A DNA stretch of 64,000 bases from Bathynomus jamesi (lineage: Eukaryota; Arthropoda; Malacostraca; Isopoda; Cirolanidae): positions 1-64,000 of the forward strand of contig JAJOZX010005616.1 of NCBI GenBank assembly GCA_023014485.1, in the 5' to 3' direction. The position numbers were made by a program, and so were the translations under genes. Position 1 is the first letter of the stretch. Each line of letters opens with the position of its first letter. Positions 60,335 to 64,000 of the stretch are shown piece by piece. The notes below the pieces were generated by a model, which saw only the letters and a list, made by a program, of their open reading frames with translations, had not been told where the DNA came from and searched no databases.

Positions 60335-61942
60335 TTTCTAGTCCACGGGTTGGATACGTCCGTGCCCTTTTTATCTTTGAAAAACGTTATCAAAATTAAA
60401 AATGAAATAGCTACACCTTTATACTGGATATGGAGAAGATCCCTAGACACTGGGGAAATACCGAGCATCTTGAAAAGAGCAAACATTGTCTCTATATATA
60501 AAGGAGGGGACAGATCTCAAGCACGGAACTATAGACCAGTGTCATTGACGTCCCACCTCACCAAAGTATTTGAAAGAATAGTTAGAGAGAAAATTTATGA
60601 TTTCCTGGAGACACGGGAAAGATTCAACGAAAATCAGCATGGATTCCGGTCAGGTAGATCATGCCTATCACAACTAATAGAGCACTACAACAATATCCTA
60701 GATGCATTGGAAGGCAATGACAACTACGATGTTATATACACAGATTTTGCTAAAGCTTTCGATAAATGTGACTATGGTATAATAGCACATAAAATTAAAG
60801 ACATGGGAATAACAGGCAAAGTGGGAAAATGGATCTACAACTTCCTTAGTGATCGTCTGCAGGTCGTCAAAATTCAAGGTATATCATCATCAGAATCGGA
60901 AGTACGCAGCTCAGTACCACAAGGGACAGTACTGGCCCCACTCCTGTTCATTATCATGCTAACAGACATAGACAGCGGAGTAAACAGAAATAGTATAGTA
61001 ACATCCTTTGCAGACGATACAAAGATCAGCAGAAAAATCAGCGATGTACATGACGTGGAGGCCTTGCAGAGGGACACGAACAAAATATACAAATAGTCAG
61101 AAGACAACACATGTCATTCAACGCCGAGAAATTTCAGCTCTTGGGATATGGTAGAAAAGAAGAACTTAAACAGACTGCATATTATGCTCCAGATAGACAG
61201 GAAATTCAGAGAAGCATGAAAGCGATTGATCTCGGGATAATAATGACAGATGATGCGAAATTCGAAACACAAAAAGATAGCGATAAATAAAGCAAAAAGA
61301 GTCGCCGGACAGGTTCTAAGAATGTTCAAGAGAAGGGACAGGACAGTAATGATTCCCCTGCTAAAAACACTGATTATACCAAAACTTGAATACTGCTCAG
61401 TTTTGACGTCCCCATATAAAAAGGAAAAAACTAATAAACTAGAAGAAACGCAAAGGCATTTCACAGCCAAGATTGATGGCTGCAAAGAACTCAACTACTG
61501 GGAAAGACTACGTAAACTAAATCTGTACTCACTGGAAAGAAGAAGAGAGAGGTACATCATAATCTACATATGGAAAATGATCGAAAAACTGGTACCAAAC
61601 CTAAAACTAAACCCAATTACCATTCAAACAACACTGGAAAATAGGAAAGGCAGAATGTGTAGTGTTCCCAAATTAAAGGCACGAAAAGGGACCTCCTCAA
61701 CCCTGAAGGAAAATAGCTTGGTTGTCAGGGGGCCAAGACTTTTCAACCAGCTTCCTAAGGACCACAGAAACGTAACGGGGTTCAAAGTTGAAGTCTTCAA
61801 GAAAAGACTGCATGCCTGGCTCAAGACAGCACCAGATGAGCCGGGCGTGCCTGGCTATGTACGGTGGAGAGCGCAAGAAAGCAACTCGCTCCTCCACCAG
61901 GCCAGACCTAGAGAAGGGGCCACCAGCTTGACCTCCGTGTGA
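60335..61942 (+). pseudogene. LINE-A reverse transcriptase (U4)
   Basis: Open from 60350 to the shared TAG at 61094-61096, with all RT motifs (FRSGRSCLSQL, TDFAKAFDK, FADDTKIS). It then shifts by the one-base loss shared with U3 and a further loss near 61272, and is open again from 61250 to 61942. Less damaged than the U3 copy. Confidence 0.89.
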
Positions 61943-62274
61943 AGAGAGACCAACGCACGAAACAACATAAGGTTCCATAAAGTAAGGTAAGGTATATCAT
62001 ACAACAGATAAAAACCATTTATTTAATGGTTCCCAAAATATAGTAACCTGATGAATTATAAATACAATTTTTAACACCCTCAAAGATTAATTTGAATAAA
62101 TATTCAAAATAAAAATTTAATGTTACATAGTAAATAAAATTAAATAAAATATTAATAAAGTTTTCAAATAAAATACAAGAGGAAATATCAATTGTTAAAT
62201 TTATTTTATTAAAAAGGGGTAACTAAAGATAAATACCTATAAAATTCATTTGTGGTAAAAGATAAAATTTAAAC
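61943..62274. other. LINE-A 3' flank (U4)
   Basis: Same as 37073-37399. Confidence 0.4.
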
Positions 62275-62404
62275 TACACGGTGTACATAAAGTCAGGATC
62301 TATTTTTGTGAAGCACTTGGAAATTATATGGAATTCAATCATAAAATGATAAAGTGGTAACATTTATTAAATAATTAAGAGTATGATTCGACGTGACGCC
62401 CATC
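62275..62404 (-). pseudogene. Mariner fragment, 3' part, split by hAT-4 (U4)
   Basis: Same as 37400-37533; the other part lies beyond the window. Confidence 0.7.
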
Positions 62405-64000
62405 CAGTGGCGGTTCCTCATATGGGCAATATGGGCAGCCGCACAGGGCGGCATTTGTGGAGGGGCGGCATGAGCGCCTGCAAAAAAAATAAAAATAAAA
62501 ATAAGAATAAATAAATAAAGAAATAAATAAAAATAAAAAATAAAATAAAATAAATAATAAAAGATCAATAAATATATTTTTATTAATAAAAAACCATCTA
62601 TTGCATTTTCCATAAACCTTCCCATAAAAGACCTAAACAATGCAAAATGCTTCCAGATTAATATTATTGGGAATAAAGGCCCATACTTTAACATATGTAA
62701 TGTTATTTTTCTGGGTTTGGTTAAATAGTGAAATGTATATTATTTATTACAGAACGAATCTTCACACTAAGCCACTAAGGTCTGTCAAATAACCGCAAAT
62801 GGATAAGAAGAGGTCAAAGCTATCAGGTGCTCAGTTTAGAAAAAAGAAAGAAGAAGAGGAGAAACGAGCAAAAGATAAAGGTATAGAGCTATTTCATCTA
62901 CTCTTCACTGCTATATTGCACTGCTATTTTGTGATATAGCTTTCTGAGTCATTTGAAGTGTACTATTATGTATATAATTAGCCATTAACCAAGGAGGTTG
63001 TATTATTCATTTGTTTCCTATTCTAAAAGTTTAATAAATTGTGCTTAATAACATGTTAAATTAATTGTACTAGCCTATTCATGCATTGGTCTGTTATGTT
63101 CTATTTTACTATTTGCAGGGGCACTTTTGAAATATTTTGGAACACCCTCTGCCACTAGCCAGGATGAGAAGCCGTCTACTTCTGCCATTATTGAGGCTGA
63201 GGAGCCATCTACCTCCTCAGCCTCACATATGTCTCCACAAATGCAGTCTGATCCTGAGGATGAAGACCCATTTGCTTCTACTTCTCCCCGGCAGGACTCT
63301 TCAGGTGAGTTTGTGTGCACATATGTCTGTGAGTGTGTGCGTGTTTGTGTATGTGTATGTGTGTGCATCCCTGCAAAGCATTTTGCAAACAGTTATAAAT
63401 TATAATGTTATTATCACTGGGTCTGGGTTACTGGGTATGTGTGGTGTTTCACCACCATAATTCCATAACACCACCACCATAACAAAGTGCTGTGAATAAT
63501 GTGTTATCTAACTTAGGTGTGTATACTAATGAGTAATGCTCTTGTTCTTTCTATTAGAAATGCCTGGAGCAGAATCGCCTCCTGAGGATGAGTCTCTGTC
63601 CACCGACCCTGCTAACTGGCCTTCAGTTCTGACTGAGAGAATTCGGACACAACTGGTTTCCAGGGGACCAAGTCAAGTACCATCTGACTTTGTATTCCCT
63701 AGAAACGACAGTGACGGAAGAAGTTTCCACCATCAATACTTCAGGAAGTCATTGGTTAGTGGGGAAAATATAACCAGAAGTTGGTTGGTCTATTCCTTAA
63801 AAAACAACAGCCTTTTCTGTTTCTGTTGTACATTATTTTCCAAGAGGAAAATAAATTTAACAAGTTTGGGACTCTCGGACTGGAAGCATGCAAGCTCATT
63901 GCTCACATCACATGACAACAGTTCAGAACACCTAAATTCTATGAAAATCTGGAAAGAACTGGCAGTGAGGATGAGAAAGGGGGAGACCATTGACAAGCAG
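62405..64000 (+). mobile_element. hAT-4 (U4, right end outside window)
   Basis: Starts CAGTGGCGGTTCC after the TSD copy CGCCCATC (62397-62404). Nearly identical to 37534 onward. Confidence 0.92.
62799..64000 (+). CDS. hAT-4 transposase, partial (U4)
   Basis: Exons 62799-62880, 63119-63304 and 63558 onward, same splice sites as in U3. Exon 1 is 3 bases shorter (one codon lost in the basic KKRKEEE run), so the frame is kept. No stop is seen up to the window end, which falls shortly after the zinc-finger region. Also has coding potential as far as visible. Confidence 0.85.

Larger units (their letters stand above)
60149..64000 (+). repeat. Macro-unit copy U4 (direct, right end outside window)
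   Basis: Starts TACCTTACAGTGG. Contains LINE-A, the mariner fragment and hAT-4 as in U3, without hAT-2 and without the 542-bp PLE foldback. Confidence 0.92.

Overview
The window is eukaryotic, repeat-dense nuclear DNA and contains no recognisable host gene. It is AT-rich, with long (AT)n, (GA)n and (ATT)n microsatellites. It holds nested CR1/Jockey-like non-LTR retrotransposons, Penelope-like elements (PLEs) with GIY-YIG endonuclease, several hAT transposons with 8-bp target-site duplications (TSDs), a Tc1/mariner-type remnant, foldback MITEs and a tRNA-like tandem array. This mix fits an invertebrate, most plausibly an arthropod (a crustacean is possible), but nothing in the window fixes the species.

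The dominant structure is a composite block present in at least four copies. U1 (1-13550) is inverted and cut by the left edge. U2 (14043 to about 32480), U3 (34728 to about 59649) and U4 (60149-64000, cut by the right edge) are direct. U1 and U2 form a palindrome with arms of at least 13.5 kb around a spacer of about 490 bp. U2, U3 and U4 are a tandem series. Start-to-start distances are 20685 bp (U2 to U3) and 25421 bp (U3 to U4). Removing the insertions private to each copy brings both to about 18.0 kb, which I take as the ancestral unit.

Read forward, the ancestral unit holds: LINE-A (5'-truncated RT, +); a Tc1/mariner fragment (-); a 207-bp hAT MITE; foldback FB-3; short repeat R1; LINE-D (-); LINE-C (-) carrying foldbacks FB-1 and FB-2; R1 inverted; LINE-B, a near full-length CR1-type element with an ORF1 esterase and an ORF2 endonuclease/RT (-), whose esterase is split by hAT-1; LINE-F fragment (-); a second FB-3 split by hAT-3; AT/GA microsatellites; a small PLE foldback with hammerhead-like cores; and a LINE-E 3' fragment that separates units.

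Later insertions give a relative chronology, because other copies keep the empty sites. hAT-2 (924 bp) is only in U1 and U2. hAT-4 (3818 bp, with an apparently intact three-exon transposase gene) is only in U3 and U4. A PLE head-to-head pair, a PLE foldback with a 15-bp TSD and a CACTA-like MITE are only in U3. A tandem array of about 266 bp per unit, carrying tRNA-like promoters and flipping orientation midway, is only at the U2/U3 junction. Substitutions and indels in LINE-A give the same grouping, (U1,U2) versus (U3,U4). Only the hAT-4 transposase looks intact; the other coding regions are broken to different degrees.
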